From Allodiplogaster sudhausi (taxonomy: Eukaryota; Nematoda; Chromadorea; Rhabditida; Diplogasteridae): 64,000 bases of DNA. The position numbers were made by a program, and so were the translations under genes. Where the stretch lies: assembly GCA_945643635.1 (NCBI GenBank), contig CALZFC010000043.1, positions 3,746,001-3,810,000 on the forward strand. The letters are read 5' to 3'. Below, in pieces: positions 1 to 11,689 of the stretch (its first letter is position 1; every line of letters begins with the position of its first letter). Under the pieces are notes generated by a model. It had not been told where the DNA came from, did not search any database, and saw only the letters and a list, made by a program, of their open reading frames with translations.

Positions 1-4
1 CCCT

Positions 5-577
5 GTGTTTGAGGAGACGCAGAGAGGCAGAGAGAAACAGAGACTCCGGGATAGGAGTAGAAAAGAGAGAGAAAGTGAGATGGAAGATAGGTCTCATAAC
101 CAGAGAAAATGCTTGGCGGTGAGAAGAGCCGAGAAAGGCGAGAAAGAAAAGTGCGTTAGTGCGAAAAGCGAGAAAGAATGCCAGGTGAACATCGTGAAGA
201 AGTGTGGTGAGAGTGCAGGGTGTGAAAGAAAGCTCGCTCCCTGGAAGAAGTGTTTCGAGTGTAGTATATTGGGTCATGGTTGGAAGATTTGTCCCACCCG
301 GAAGAAACGACTAGCGAGACAGAACAATCGGAAAGGATTCCGAAATGAGAAACAAGGAATAGGAAGAAAGTTTGAGTGGAAGAGCAGAGTGACTGGAAAG
401 AAAGAAGGAATGGAGAATTCTGTTTCAGAGACGGGTAGAGAACGACAAGCGAAAGAAGAGCCGCGCGAGTGGACGCGAGGACGTGTCCATGGAGGCTTCA
501 GAGGCGACATCAACTACGGACGAGGAGCTGGCGTCTACCGAGGATACGGTAGAGGGCGCGGATACGATGGAGGCTAG
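5..577 (+). CDS. Zinc-knuckle protein with RG-rich tail (retroelement gag-like), 5' end off or unclear
   Basis: The open frame is very basic. It carries one CCHC zinc knuckle (CFECSILGHGWKIC, spacing C-x2-C-x4-H-x4-C) at about residues 83-96, so it can be expected to bind single-stranded nucleic acid. The last 30 residues are rich in RG and YG (GRGAGVYRGYGRGRG), as in RNA-binding tails. The part before the knuckle is a low-complexity run of E, K and R. A lone knuckle plus basic flanks is typical of LTR-retrotransposon gag, but a cellular RNA-binding protein with an RGG tail is also possible. No protease or reverse transcriptase follows within 1 kb. The window starts just upstream, so the true N-terminus may be missing. 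Confidence 0.45.
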   Translation: MFEETQRGREKQRLRDRSRKERESEMEDRSHNQRKCLAVRRAEKGEKEKCVSAKSEKECQVNIVKKCGESAGCERKLAPWKKCFECSILGHGWKICPTRKKRLARQNNRKGFRNEKQGIGRKFEWKSRVTGKKEGMENSVSETGRERQAKEEPREWTRGRVHGGFRGDINYGRGAGVYRGYGRGRGYDGG

Positions 578-779
578 AGGCGAGGCCACGCCAGCTTGTC
601 GAGAGCCAAGGGACCACCCTTGGCCACAAACTCCATGCATGCGAAGGACTTCGAGTTGTCTAAAGAAGAGAAGAAGATCAATAGAGGAAGGAAGCCATAT
701 CGTGAGGTCGAGAAACGCCAAGTACTTTCATGATATTTTGGCTTACAGTCCTTTTATTATTGCGCCTATTTCCAACACT

Positions 780-1084
780 GAACCAAAAAGGTTATCTTTT
801 TAATATTAAAGTCTTAAATGAAAATAGATATTCTCCTCATACACATATCTATTATCTTTAAATTTTCATGCATATTTTCAATTATAATTTTTAGTTTTGT
901 ATCTTTAACCAGAAAATTTTTAGGTATTTTATTTGTGTAATAATTTACTTATACATGACATTATAAAATTATTTCTATCCATTTTTATAATTGTCGATTT
1001 AAATTTGTGTATAGTCTTATATTACTAGTTAAAATACAATTAAAACCTGCTCGATTTTTTCCGTCTCTCTCCACGCTGTCTAAT
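780..1084. other. AT-rich spacer, no gene seen
   Basis: Strongly AT-rich DNA with stops in all frames. It separates the zinc-knuckle ORF from the end of the LRR gene. No RNA gene or repeat was recognised. Confidence 0.5.
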
Positions 1085-2262
1085 CTGTCGAGAAAGAAAG
1101 AGAGACAGCCGACCTCAGAGGGCGCAAGCCGGAGATGTCTGAGATGTTCGGACAATTGGAGATGTCCAGGAAACGGAGGTTGTAGTGGTGGCTGGCGATT
1201 GCGGAGAGATCATCGTTGGTCAGGCAGGCGGCTTCGCTCATCATGAGGCTCTCCAGCGAGGTGAAGCGGTTCAGCTAAACGCAATTCGTTAACTAAACTG
1301 TTGACACCGTCGATCTTGAAAACTTTGAAGTGAGAGGCAAATGAACACCCGATTTGAAAGAAGAAGGTGAAGTAGAATGGAAGATAAAACACGCACCATT
1401 GGAAGAAGGTTGAATGGCTCGCATCGGAGGCAACCGCATGGCTCGCATTGGAGGCAGCCGCCGATGTCCAGATGGCGGAGGTCTCGCAAGAATCGCGAGT
1501 TGGCGCGAAGACACACGACGACTCTGAAATCGGCCATCTTTCAAGCTGCAAAGATTGCATGGAAAGACTGCGTAAATCTGTCACAACTGTAAAAAGTGAC
1601 CCCATAACATGCCCGCATTTAAAATGCTAGTAGTAGTCCCGCTTGTCGGAACCAAGCTTCAGGACAATGAGAAAGAGCGAAGAAGGAACTCGGCAGAAGA
1701 AGCCGGGTCTCTGAGCCAGAAGAGGTGGTCGTTCTGTAGAGGGAGAGTGAGACGATGCCGTGCTGGACAATCTTCCAGAGCGTCTGCTCGTCGCATTGGC
1801 CGTCAGCCAAATCCACCTGAACAAAAGACTTTCCAGAAACAAACGAGAACGTTTCTTTTTTAATCTTTGATAAAACAAGATGGGTCCTAGTTATCTTTTG
1901 ACAGTTTTGAAAACCTTTTTTATTTAAAAGAACCCATATGAATACGAACAAAACCTTGCAAAGAATAAAATTTACTATTAGAAATATCTTCAGAACGAGT
2001 TCCCAGAATTTGGAGAAAAGAAAATGAGCATAAAATACATATATTCGAAAAAAGAGATAAGAGTAACCCCGGTGCTAATCATGAAGTTGCCGCTGAAGAG
2101 GCGATCGAGTGTCTCGCGATCTAGCAGATCGAGACGGTGGAGGGCGACTAAGATGTCATTGGAGGCTATGAAGGAGACGCGGTCGCCGGCGGCCATCGGA
2201 AGGCCATTCTCAGCCAGCAGAAGAGCCGCGCGAGTAGCGGCGATCTCCTGCAGGCTTTGCAT
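1085..2262 (-). pseudogene. ZYG-11/ZER-1-like leucine-rich-repeat protein, multi-exon, probably broken
   Basis: Exon 1 (2262-2068) reads MQSLQEIAATRAALLLAENG and continues with LPMAAGDRV and LHRLDLLDRETLDRLFSGN. That is the layout of the N-terminus of ZYG11/ZER1 proteins, the substrate receptors of CUL2 ubiquitin ligases. Exon 2 starts at 1816 after TTTTGTTCAG, in matching phase, with DLADGQCDEQTLWKIVQHGI. Two LRR-type stretches follow: DLRSLSMQSLQL with RFLRDLRHLDIGGC near 1,600-1,397, and FTSLESLMMSEA to NLRFLDISNCPNISDISGL near 1,275-1,085. Between the first two LRR pieces the frame must shift and a stop (TGA) lies in one frame; exon 2 also runs into stops. I read this as a decayed member of a family that is expanded in nematodes; a sequencing error or an unseen splice could explain part of it. 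Confidence 0.5.
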
Positions 2263-2344
2263 CCCGGCCTCCCTTAAACAAGCAGCATCTCCCTCAACAT
2301 CGTACAAACCCCTTACACACACAGTCGGTGGCACCAACAATTAA

Positions 2345-2843
2345 TATGATTACGATTAATATGAACAGCCTTTCAAGGGCAACGAGCAACAAGTTTAACA
2401 CTTGTGGCGAAGACTGAACAAAACTACTTGTGAACTGCAACAACGGAACAAAGGCTTTTCTCAGAGGAGAGAAAGCAAAAGCAAAGGAAAAAAGCCCAAA
2501 AACGGTCGAAGTGAGATTAACATCTCTAAATCATCCAAATGCAAATAATCTTAAAATTAAAGGCGAGAGCATGAGAAACTAATGAAGACGACAGCAATTT
2601 TTGCGCATCATACTTATTAATATAAAAATCAAATCCATTTTAGAACGAGATTTGACATCATTATTCGTTGAAGTAAATACCTATTATATTCCGTGTGGTA
2701 AATAATTTGCTTAAATTAAATAATTTTCTTTTTTATAATTGCACATAATATTGTAATTATTATTAGTGATAATTTCGTCTACTTATGCTACAGGGGAAAA
2801 TTCTGACACTCACTTGGTTAACCCGAAAGAGAGAGACAGAGAG

Positions 2844-2881
<38 letters not shown>

Positions 2882-3290
2882 GAAAGAGTGAGTGTGAGAG
2901 AAACATCCGTTGTCCCCACTTCTAATATCCCTAATTACAAATTATTTCTTCCCACTACCTCCTCTTGTGTCGTTCCAGGAGAGGGACAGGGAATAAATGT
3001 GAAGACGCAGCGAGGATGTGGAAGGGAGAAGACCACCGGTTGGAGAGGGGGTGAAGAGTGAAGCTAAGTGAAGTGCCGTGAGTCCACCGTTTAAGGGTTT
3101 AAATACCTTCAGAGATGGCGAGACTCTCGAAGTTATGCATAATAAAACACCATTCACAGAGTCCATGCTAAGCACATGGAATTGAACAATATATTTAGAT
3201 ATTCAATAGATCTTCACTATCTATGTACATAACAAAAAAAAAATTGAGATTTATTACTTTGTACTACTTGTGATTTCTTTGATGCATAGA
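2345..3290. other. Intergenic AT-rich DNA with a (GA)n microsatellite at about 2,828-2,880
   Basis: No convincing coding sequence was found. The only clear structure is a GA run of about 40 nt near 2,840-2,880, set in GAGAGACAGAGAGACGG-type sequence. Confidence 0.6.
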
Positions 3291-3660
3291 TTCATTTGCA
3301 ATTACAAATTAATTTTTTGCAAAAATCGAAGAGTTCCTTCTTGATTTTCGCATTAGCCATCGTTCTGTCTGCAGCTTTTCGTGTCCAACTTCCTCCATCC
3401 ATTTTCGCAATTAGATTGGCCCATTTCCATTTCTTCTCCATGGCTCGTACTCGGATATCGCGAATGGGAATTTTGTCGAAGAGCCAGTAATTTATTCGAA
3501 GTTCGAGGAGAGTGACTTCGGCCAGTTGAGGCGACAGCGATCCGTACCATACAAGGGCGCAGGCTCGATGCTGGTTTGGCAAACACGATATTTGTGAGCA
3601 ACGTCAACTCTTGGAAGTCGTAGAAACGATTGAACGCTGTACAGACTGCGCGCACTCTCC
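3290..3660 (-). mobile_element. Relic of a non-LTR (RTE-like) retrotransposon, C-terminal part of the reverse transcriptase ORF
   Basis: Reading the minus strand, one frame gives RRVRAVCTAFNRFYDF, and a second frame gives DIRVRAMEKKWKWANLIAKM followed by GGSWTRKAADRT. Both have the flavour of the region after the polymerase core in nematode RTE-type elements, where an I-N-R-R-x-R-A-A-W-x-A-F block precedes a K-x-x-W-A-G-H-x-M-R ... R-W-T-x-x-V block. The two halves lie in different frames, so the copy is frameshifted. It is short and has no polymerase motifs. The family assignment rests on motif order only. Confidence 0.4.
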
Positions 3661-4432
3661 TGTTTAGCTCTAGTGTCTACATTTAATTAATAGCTCATCG
3701 CCGCTGCATTTTTATAACATAAAAAATGCACCTTTGACAATTCCGTTGTATTTTTTCATCACTATTTCGAGCTCTTTGATGAGAAATCGAAAAGTGAAAG
3801 TTTTGAACAATTCTTGTAAGTGATCGTCCACTTTGCACAAGGCTCTTCTCCTCGCCTTCTCTTTGCATCATTGCAAGCATCTCGGGCTGTCTCTATTATC
3901 TCTACGATCTCTAACCATTCTGACCTACCAAGGGATCCCCCCACTCCAGACCAATTCAAAGACCAGTGGAAAATGGTCTCTCGCTGCGGTCTCTTTCATC
4001 TCATATCTTTCTTTTTCTCTTTAATAATGCCGCGCTACTACCTTTTTTCTCTTGTCCGTTTAGTGTATATGATTGCGGAAACTTATTCATCATAAAGACG
4101 TTCTAGATTAAAATGACGAGTTCAATATGTTAAAATGATGTTGTACATTAGCACAGTCGCAACAAAGGACCAAATCTTGTTGAGGGATGAATGAGAATGT
4201 AGCTGAGCTGGTTATCCTTGTCCAATCCTTTCTTTTCGGTCCGCGGCAGTCCAGTTATGACTTTTCCATGCCATTGCCTGAGGTGGCTGGCCGGGCAGTT
4301 CCAATTATCAATCTCATTCCAGGGTGCGGAATGGGCAAAAGGATGGCGCCGCCTGAGGGAGCGGAGAGGGAGAGGAATACAACTTTAGCTTGTCTCTGCC
4401 CTCACTTGTACGCTCTCCATTGTGCTTGACCT

Positions 4433-4630
4433 ATGATGACGTCATGTTCATCTACTGACCCTGTCTTCGAGCTGCTCAATGTGCCCATTCGTCCTGCTGC
4501 CGTGGCATCCACCCTCCTTGTCGTCTTCTCTGTGGCGTTTTCCGTGTACAATGCGCAGCAATCAATGCCAATCCCACTGGACAACTTTCGACCAGATGTG
4601 TCGGTTTTCAAAGTTAACATTCTCAAATAA
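4433..4630 (+). CDS. Possible exon or small gene for a single-pass membrane protein
   Basis: The 65-codon frame begins MMTSCSSTDPVFELLNVPIR and contains one strongly hydrophobic stretch (AAVASTLLVVFSVAFSVY, about residues 22-39), followed by a polar, proline-containing tail. It ends just before an AATAAA at about 4,626. In the duplicated locus (39,925-39,990) only the first 20 or so codons survive and then run into the minisatellite. So either it was truncated in copy B, or this is an exon whose donor near 4,612 (AAAG|GTTAAC region) joins the exon at about 6,252. No family was recognised. Confidence 0.3.
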   Translation: MMTSCSSTDPVFELLNVPIRPAAVASTLLVVFSVAFSVYNAQQSMPIPLDNFRPDVSVFKVNILK

Positions 4631-4639
4631 AATACACCT

Positions 4640-5790
4640 ATAAGTTTTATTTATATATACTTTTAAAAATGCTTATGTATTTTCTATTTTAATGAGAATA
4701 ACATGATTTAGATATTTACAGATTACAAGCTAGCCGGAAGGCAATTTGGAACGACGAAACGATGAGCTTCTACTATCTTGTCTATAATTCAAAAGTAGTG
4801 CAGAGACAATATTTGAACGGATTGGAGAGAGTGCGGAAGGAAGGAAAGATGATACTTCACTTTGGAGACACAAGAGGAACGTCATGCTGGGTCTCTTTAC
4901 TTCATTTTTATTCCTTTTTCTATACTCCTCAACAGCTTCGAATTAGTTTTCATGTACGAAGTGTAGAGAGCACTATGAAGTGTTGAGAAGAAGATAGAAA
5001 CATTGAGAATAAAACGGTTAGTAATATTTTGTACGTATGCTTTAAGCCAAGAAACGAGACATCGCCCTTCACTTCAATCATACGCGCAGCTCAGCTGACA
5101 ATGACCGTTCAGTTCCCGTTAAAACTCGCCGTCGGCACTGCGAATACATTCCGATTCCTCAAGCACTTCTTTCTTTCTTCGCTTGAGCCCCCAACCGGGT
5201 AAAAGATGCATTTTAATCATAATAACTCTTTAAAAGATTTATTTCTTCTAATAAAAATTCGATTGGAAGACACGATTCATCCTCCATTTGCTCGATGAAC
5301 TCTTCGTTCTTCTTCCTCGTTTCCACGAGCGAATTTATCTTTCTTCACTTTATCTTCGCGACTCACATCATCGAAGACTATCAAAGTCAGATTAGTCTTC
5401 GGCCTCTTTTCATCGCTACTTGATCCTTAGCCTTAAACAGGAAAAGCTGGATATTGAAGTGTTCTTCAGTCAAGGACTACATCCTGTACCAGTCCTTCTA
5501 TGGGATGCCCTTCTGTGCTTTCCTTCGCTCCGCTCTCTCGCTTTTCCATTCTTCATCGTTACTTCAGAATTGGCGTCGTCTTCTCTTCGTTCTTCTCATT
5601 CTTCTCACAACTTCAAGTGTCGTCTGCACTCTCGAGGAATTTGAAAGGAAGATTTGGTGTGACAACAAAGGTTCTTCACAACTTTTCTTTGCTGTTAGCA
5701 ATAATGTATCTTTTGACCTATTTGTGGATTCATCTCCTGCGTCATGAAAACTCTTCATTGCGCTTCTTCTCCCTCTCTTTCTCTGCCTCT
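4640..5790. other. Region unique to duplication copy A, no supported gene
   Basis: The region is absent from copy B. Short open frames exist (for example 5,454-5,747 plus), but no splice-consistent model or motif was found. It may be intron between the putative exons at 4,433 and 6,252. Confidence 0.4.
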
Positions 5791-5804
5791 CTCCTCCACT
5801 GTCG

Positions 5805-6250
5805 CCCTCTCGTCTAGTTCCCTCTCTTTCTCTGCCTCTCTCCTCCACTCTCGCTCTCTCGTCTAGTTCCCTCTCTTTCTCTGCCTCTCTCCTCCCTCTC
5901 TGTCTCTGCGTTTCTCCTCCACTCTCGCTCTCTCGTCTAGTTCCCTCTCTTTCTCTGCCTCTCTCCTCCACTCTCGCTCTCTCGTCTAGTTCCCTCTCTT
6001 TCTCTGCCTCTCTCTTCCACTCTCGCTCCCTCGTCTAGTTCCCTCTCTTTCTCTGCCTCTCTCCTCCCTCTCTTTCTCTGCGTCTCTCCTCCACTCTCGC
6101 TCTCTTGTCTAGTTCCTTCTCTTTCTCTGCCTCTCTCCTCCACTCTCGCTCTCTCATCTAGTTCCCTCTCTTTCTCGGCCTTCTCGGCCTCTCTCCTCCA
6201 CTCTCGCTCTCTTTCTCTGCCTCTCTCCTCCACTCTCGCTCTCTCTTCTA
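5805..6250 (+). repeat. Minisatellite, about 49-bp pyrimidine-rich unit ending in a 3' splice-site-like TCTAG
   Basis: About eight to nine tandem units of the form TTCCCTCTCTTTCTCTGCCT, then CTCTCCTCCACTCTCGCTCT, then CTCGTCTAG. Some units are shortened or have an internal duplication (TCTCGGCCTTCTCGGCC). Each unit is a pyrimidine tract followed by TCTAG|TTCCC, and the last unit (TCTTCTAG|TTCCCTTCGATG) abuts the conserved ORF at 6,252-6,469. The partner array is at 40,000-40,565. Confidence 0.9.
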
Positions 6251-6251
6251 G

Positions 6252-6469
6252 TTCCCTTCGATGTCATGCTGTCCGAATTGGTATGGCTGCTGTCCATGGC
6301 TGGCGTGGTGATCTTTGACCTCTTGGAGGCCGTTCCTTTCGAGTGTGGCTTGATCTCTGACAATGCTGAAGAACTTGGCGTTGACTTAAACGACTCTGCT
6401 TTGATGCAGAGGATCTCACCTTCAATAGACGTAGAAGGATGTTATAAACTACAGATATTCATTGATTAG
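6252..6469 (+). CDS. Conserved exon or small ORF after the minisatellite (copy A), unknown function
   Basis: The frame reads PFDVMLSELVWLLSMAGVVI, continues with DLLEAVPFECGLISDNAEEL, and stops at 6,467-6,469. The same frame with the same length occurs in copy B (40,558-40,777). Most differences between the copies are at third codon positions (about six silent, about six conservative or other), which suggests past coding constraint. A TCTAG acceptor-like site lies directly in front. The stretch ELVWLLSMAGVVIFDLLEAV is hydrophobic. No family was recognised; the upstream partner exon is uncertain. Confidence 0.35.
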
Positions 6470-7050
6470 CCTTTCGATATGAAGTTAGTATGTAGTTTTT
6501 CCCCGTTTAATTGTTGTCGTTTCCATGATAGCTATGAATAAAAAAACAAAAGCTGAGATGTATTAGCTTGTGATTTTGTTTTCTTCGAAAGATCAAGTTA
6601 GAAATTGAGGATGAGGGCGAACGTGATCTGATCATCCAATTCTGCTTCCATTTTAATTTCCTGCGTTTGATGAGAAAAAATATAAATTCGACCGCATTAA
6701 ACTTGCACTGACATGCGGGAGATGCGCAGGAGACAAATGAAATTGGGAATAGGCAATAGGACAGTGAGACCACGGAGGTTCCGTTTCTTATAATTAGAGG
6801 GGGAGTGTGACCGAGAGGCATGAAAGAGGAGAGAGAGAGTTGAGAGAAGCAGAAGGGGATAGAAAGAGGACTGTGTAGAGAACGAAGGGTGAAGGGGCAA
6901 TAAATAGAGCTGGGAAGAAGGAGACGTAGCAAGGCATTGCATGCAAATAAAAAGTGGAGAAGAGCCAGCAAATAAGGAGCTATAAAAGGGAGTAATCTTA
7001 AAAGGGAGTAAGCTATAAATCTTGGAAGGAAAGACTGAAGAAAAAGAAGC

Positions 7051-8050
7051 ATGGCGATTCGAGTGCTGTTCGGCCTGTTCGCAGTGCTTGGCTGCACTGC
7101 CGCCCTCCAGTGTTTGGTTGGCAACTTTGGCAGAGGCCCGGCAAGGTCGAATTTTCATACTATTCATATATTTTGCGACTGTTCTTTATTCTTCTTAACT
7201 GAAATAAAAATATTGTTATTGAACGTTTATGCTCTAAACTAATGATTAAAAGGATTTAAGATATAATGCGAAACATATAAAATACAGGCCACCTCCTCCG
7301 CCTCCTGGAATTAAACCAGTTGACGTCAATGAGGCTCTCCTAGACAAGCTGCCCAAACTTACTCTCTGCCCACGCACCGACAAGTGCTGCTCTTTCATCA
7401 GAGAGTACGGGCGAAGAGAGAAAACGAAAGAGAATGAGAGAAAGAGGCAGAGAATCTAAGATAAATATTGGGAGAGAAAGAGAGGGAGAGGAAAAGATTA
7501 ATAGAGACTGGGAGAAATAGAGAGAGAGAGAGATAAAAAGAGATTGGGAGAAACAGAGAGAGAGCAATAGAAACAGAGATAAAGAGAAAGGGAGAGAGAG
7601 AGAAAATAGACATAGACCAGTGAAAGGAACAACGATGAAAGGGGGCGAGGAACGAGAAAAACTTGTAGGAACTAAAAGAAAATACATATGTATGTATGTA
7701 TGTATGTATGAACATACATACATACATACATATGTGTGTAGGAGACGTGAGGAAAGATTGATATTTCAGAAACTGCCATGTTACGAAATCTCTGCTAAAA
7801 TTCTTTTGTTAATTTCATGTGATTTGAGCGTGAATGCTGGCTACACTTGGGGATGCAGCAACGAGTGCGCCAAGCTTGGCTGCAGTTGATTTCTACTCTC
7901 TTTGTCTGATAGGAAAGAACTACGTTGTAGTGAAACACAAAAGAGTAATAGACTCATCCAATAAACCGCTCGCCACAAAGACTGCGAAATCCCCTTCGCA
8001 GTCATTCAACAGCACAAGAAGAACTGGCCGAACGGCGAGGGAAGATAAGC
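7051..8050 (+). pseudogene. Decayed copy of the cysteine-rich secreted-protein gene (copy A)
   Basis: Exons 1 (7051-7145) and 2 (7288-7404) match the intact gene at 41,334-42,413 almost base for base. They encode the same signal peptide, a run of prolines and the CPRTDKCC motif. Exon 3 (from about 7,830) keeps GYTWGCSNECAKLGC, but its acceptor has changed from TTTCAG to TTTGAG. The acceptor and first part of exon 4 are deleted (around 7,970, compared with 42,280-42,335), removing the ECKC region. A TATAAAAG box at about 6,982 is still present. I infer loss of function, although a shortened product cannot be excluded. Confidence 0.65.
7440..7740 (+). repeat. GA-rich and TATG/CATA microsatellites inside an intron
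   Basis: GA-rich DNA at about 7,410-7,600 is followed by (TATG)n and (CATA)n at 7,687-7,734, which can pair as a small hairpin. The same composite repeat sits in intron 2 of the copy B gene (41,700-42,050). Confidence 0.8.
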
Positions 8051-8294
8051 TCATCACTGATTTCTTCTTAAAAAAAAAGAATCATTTGTTTATAAGAATA
8101 TGCTTCGTTGGGTTGCAGATGCCACACCATAACACAGCATTGGCTCTAATTGTAAGTGCATACTTTTAGCTGATTGTCTCTCTTATCATGTCACATAAGG
8201 GGAAGTCATTGAAGTACCCCTCCGGCTGCTGCCTCCTTCTCAAGTTGTGCCTACTCCTCTCTACAATAACACATATTCCTTCCTCCTTGATGGC

Positions 8295-8543
8295 TTAAAA
8301 GACCACTCGAGTTGCTAACTGAAAGGCATCAAGCACCGGGAGATTATCTTCGGGGAGACTCAGCCCTTCATCATCAGGCTGTTCCACTTTCCCTATCGGT
8401 CGGAACTGAACAACACTTTCCAACTTCGGCATGCATTGCCAGGATTTGTTAATTCCTGAGAACTCCCAACTTATTTTCAAATACATATGACCAATAAGGT
8501 ATACTTCTTCTCCACAACATTCTTCGCAATCTTTCCAATCCAA
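8295..8543 (-). CDS. Small ORF or terminal exon, unknown
   Basis: The 82-codon frame begins MDWKDCEECCGEEVYLIGH and ends DNLPVLDAFQLATRVVF with a stop at 8,295. The second half is acidic and looks protein-like (KVEQPDDEGLSLPEDN); the first half has four cysteines in eleven residues. It sits in DNA found only in duplication copy A. There is no recognisable family and no confirmed splice partner, so it may be a terminal exon. Confidence 0.25.
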   Translation of the reverse strand: MDWKDCEECCGEEVYLIGHMYLKISWEFSGINKSWQCMPKLESVVQFRPIGKVEQPDDEGLSLPEDNLPVLDAFQLATRVVF

Positions 8544-8828
8544 ACACTAAACATCTTCGGTTCCTACCAGTCATCGCAATCGCATGTAACAATTCAATTC
8601 AATTCAGCTCTGTGCATTTATACCACTAAAATATCACATTCATTTCACCTCATCAGGAACTCAAATGAATTAGGAAGGACGAACCAAATATGCATTTTTG
8701 TTCAATAACAAGAATAAAAATGGGGGTTCTTCAGCTCTATGAAAAAGGGAGGAATCCTTGATAAAGGATGAGTGATAGCTGGGTTGGGCCGGTTTGGGGA
8801 AGGGAAGACAGACGATCCATTCCGGTCG

Positions 8829-9504
8829 TCAGTTGGTGTTGGCATGGGCGGGAACCAGATGACGAGAAGGCAGCTCAGGCTCCGAGAGAATCTCGCGAAC
8901 GCGCGCCAGGACATAGCGGCTCAACGCGTTGTCCTGCACAGCACAATATGCATGGATGGGTTCCAAGGAAGAGAGATGAGTACACCACCTCATTCATATT
9001 GTCAAATCACACACCAAACTTTAACTTAGTTGGTGTTGAGGACGAAAAACCGCAAGCTCGCTATTGTATCTGCATTTAGAATTACAGTATACCTGGTCAA
9101 CGAACGCGTTCTCAGCAGTGAAGGGAGAGGGGAGAGTGACGAGACGAAAGATGCTGATCTCGCCCTCCGTCTTAAACGTCAGGTCATCGATGGACCGCAC
9201 GTTCGCCTTCACGAAGCGGGACGCAGCCAGCTTCGTGTAGGCCGCCTGGCCTTCAGGCGACGCCTCAAAAAGTCTACTATTACTTGTCCTATTAATACAA
9301 CTTCTTCCACCTGAAAACTCAATAAAATTAATAACCCTCGCCGCATCCAAATTTTGAAAGATCCAAAGAGACGAGCTAAAACCAACCTCTGACAAAGCCA
9401 TGCCGGTTGCCCTGTAGCCTCCACGCGGTCACGAATAGTGAACTGTGAGATGACCTCTCCGTTCGGCTGAAAAAAACGGCAAGGGTATCTCCTCTCATAG
9501 TGAC

Positions 9505-9505
<1 letters not shown>
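8829..9505 (-). CDS. Four exons of unknown function, possibly a C-terminal extension of the ubiquitin frame
   Basis: Exons at 9,602-9,505, 9,466-9,394, 9,310-9,093 and 8,933-8,829 join in phase (98+73+218+105 nt). The first is listed with the ubiquitin model because it could follow it directly. Motifs seen are ITLHAVLIIYF, PNGEVISQFTIRDRVEATG, EASPEGQAAYTKLAASRF, DDLTFKTEGEISIFRLVTL and a C-terminal DNALSRYVLARVREILSEPE ending at a stop (8,829-8,831). Donors and acceptors are GT...AG; the intron between the first two is only 38 nt. No family was recognised. Either these exons form the tail of a ubiquitin fusion, or they are a separate gene whose start was not found. Confidence 0.45.
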
Positions 9506-10690
<1,185 letters not shown>

Positions 10691-10699
10691 TACTCTTCT

Positions 10700-11010
10700 T
10701 CTACCGCTTGAGATGTCGAGGACGAGGATCAGCTTTATTCTCCCTTCCAAGGATACTCTTTCCGCTCTACTCGATTCTTTCTATCATAATGTTCCTTCAT
10801 TTTCTCGATCTCCTTGCATTTTCTTTCGCCTCTTCTCTTGCCTTTCACATCCCTTCTACCAACTCTCTACCGTAATCTTCTACTTCCTTTGGCTGTTCAC
10901 CCAACTCTTCCAACTTCTCGCCTAGCGGCCTTGGTTCCCTACCGTATACCAATCTATACGGGCTCATTCCCGTGGTCGCATGAGGACTCGTGTTGTATGT
11001 GTACACGCAA
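10700..11010 (-). mobile_element. Ty3/gypsy integrase C-terminal relic
   Basis: The minus strand reads YNTSPHATTGMSPYRLVYGR followed by EPRPLGEKLEELGEQP. This is the hallmark of the end of the Ty3/gypsy integrase core (N-T-x-x-H-x-x-T-G-x-S-P-Y-x-L-x-Y-G-R). Further on KAREEAKENARRSRK and, after a stop and frameshift, KMKEHYDRKNRV match the helical segment that follows it. The copy has at least one stop and one frameshift and no catalytic residues, so it is dead. It is present only in duplication copy A. Confidence 0.75.
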
Positions 11011-11254
11011 AATGGCAAAATCCGTCCAACTTTTATTCTCTTTCACCTTCTTCTACAAGAGTCTAATGAAAACACGTAAGCAAATGACTTTATCTCTCTC
11101 CCCCCGTCTCCCTCATGCCAAATATGTATGTATGTACATTTATGAGATTAATGCACTTAATAAAGAAAGCGATATAATTATAGCAGACATTCATATTTTC
11201 TTTGTCTTTAATTCTGCAACATTTATTTAATCTAGGTGTTTAAATTCCATCATT

Positions 11255-11256
11255 CC

Positions 11257-11298
<42 letters not shown>

Positions 11299-11320
11299 GC
11301 GCTCTCTCGCGCTCTCTCGC
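11255..11320 (+). repeat. (CT)n microsatellite
   Basis: About 35 nt of pure CT followed by repeated CTCTCGCG units. Confidence 0.9.
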
Positions 11321-11689
11321 GATTCCTTGTCTTTCTCCCTTGTTTCTTCTCTTTTTCTCTCCTAATAAAGTACTCTCTTATTACTGCGTGCTTCTCTTTT
11401 TAATTACGCAATGTAGATAATGACGACTGATTTCAGAGCCGTTGTCCGTGGACGCGAATAAAAGAGGAGAGCACGGGAACTCCTAGCGGACGACGTGTCA
11501 TGGTAGATAAACTTGTAATACGCAGTTCGAGTTGTTGGGAACATTGTTTAGTAACAGGGCAGCGAGGAGAACATCAATAGGTTTTTACATTTCCAGAACC
11601 ACACCTATTTTCAGTAGTGTTACGAACATTTTCCTTTTGATCACCATAACAGTGACTCTGAGGTGTCGCATGAATTAACTCTGCCACTC

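Noticed and set aside
3690..4110. Conserved ORFs in both duplication copies (MNWSGVGGSLGRSEW minus; MIVHFAQGSS plus)
   Set aside because: Both strands are equally conserved because the duplication is recent, so conservation gives no evidence of coding; no splice partners were found.
5564..6233. Glu/Arg-rich minus ORFs (ERERELDERARVEERG type)
   Set aside because: They are the minisatellite read on the opposite strand; the frame stays open because the unit has few stops.
6507..7124. 205-codon minus-strand ORF
   Set aside because: It lies antisense to the promoter and first exon of the secreted-protein gene, and the same frame is broken in copy B.
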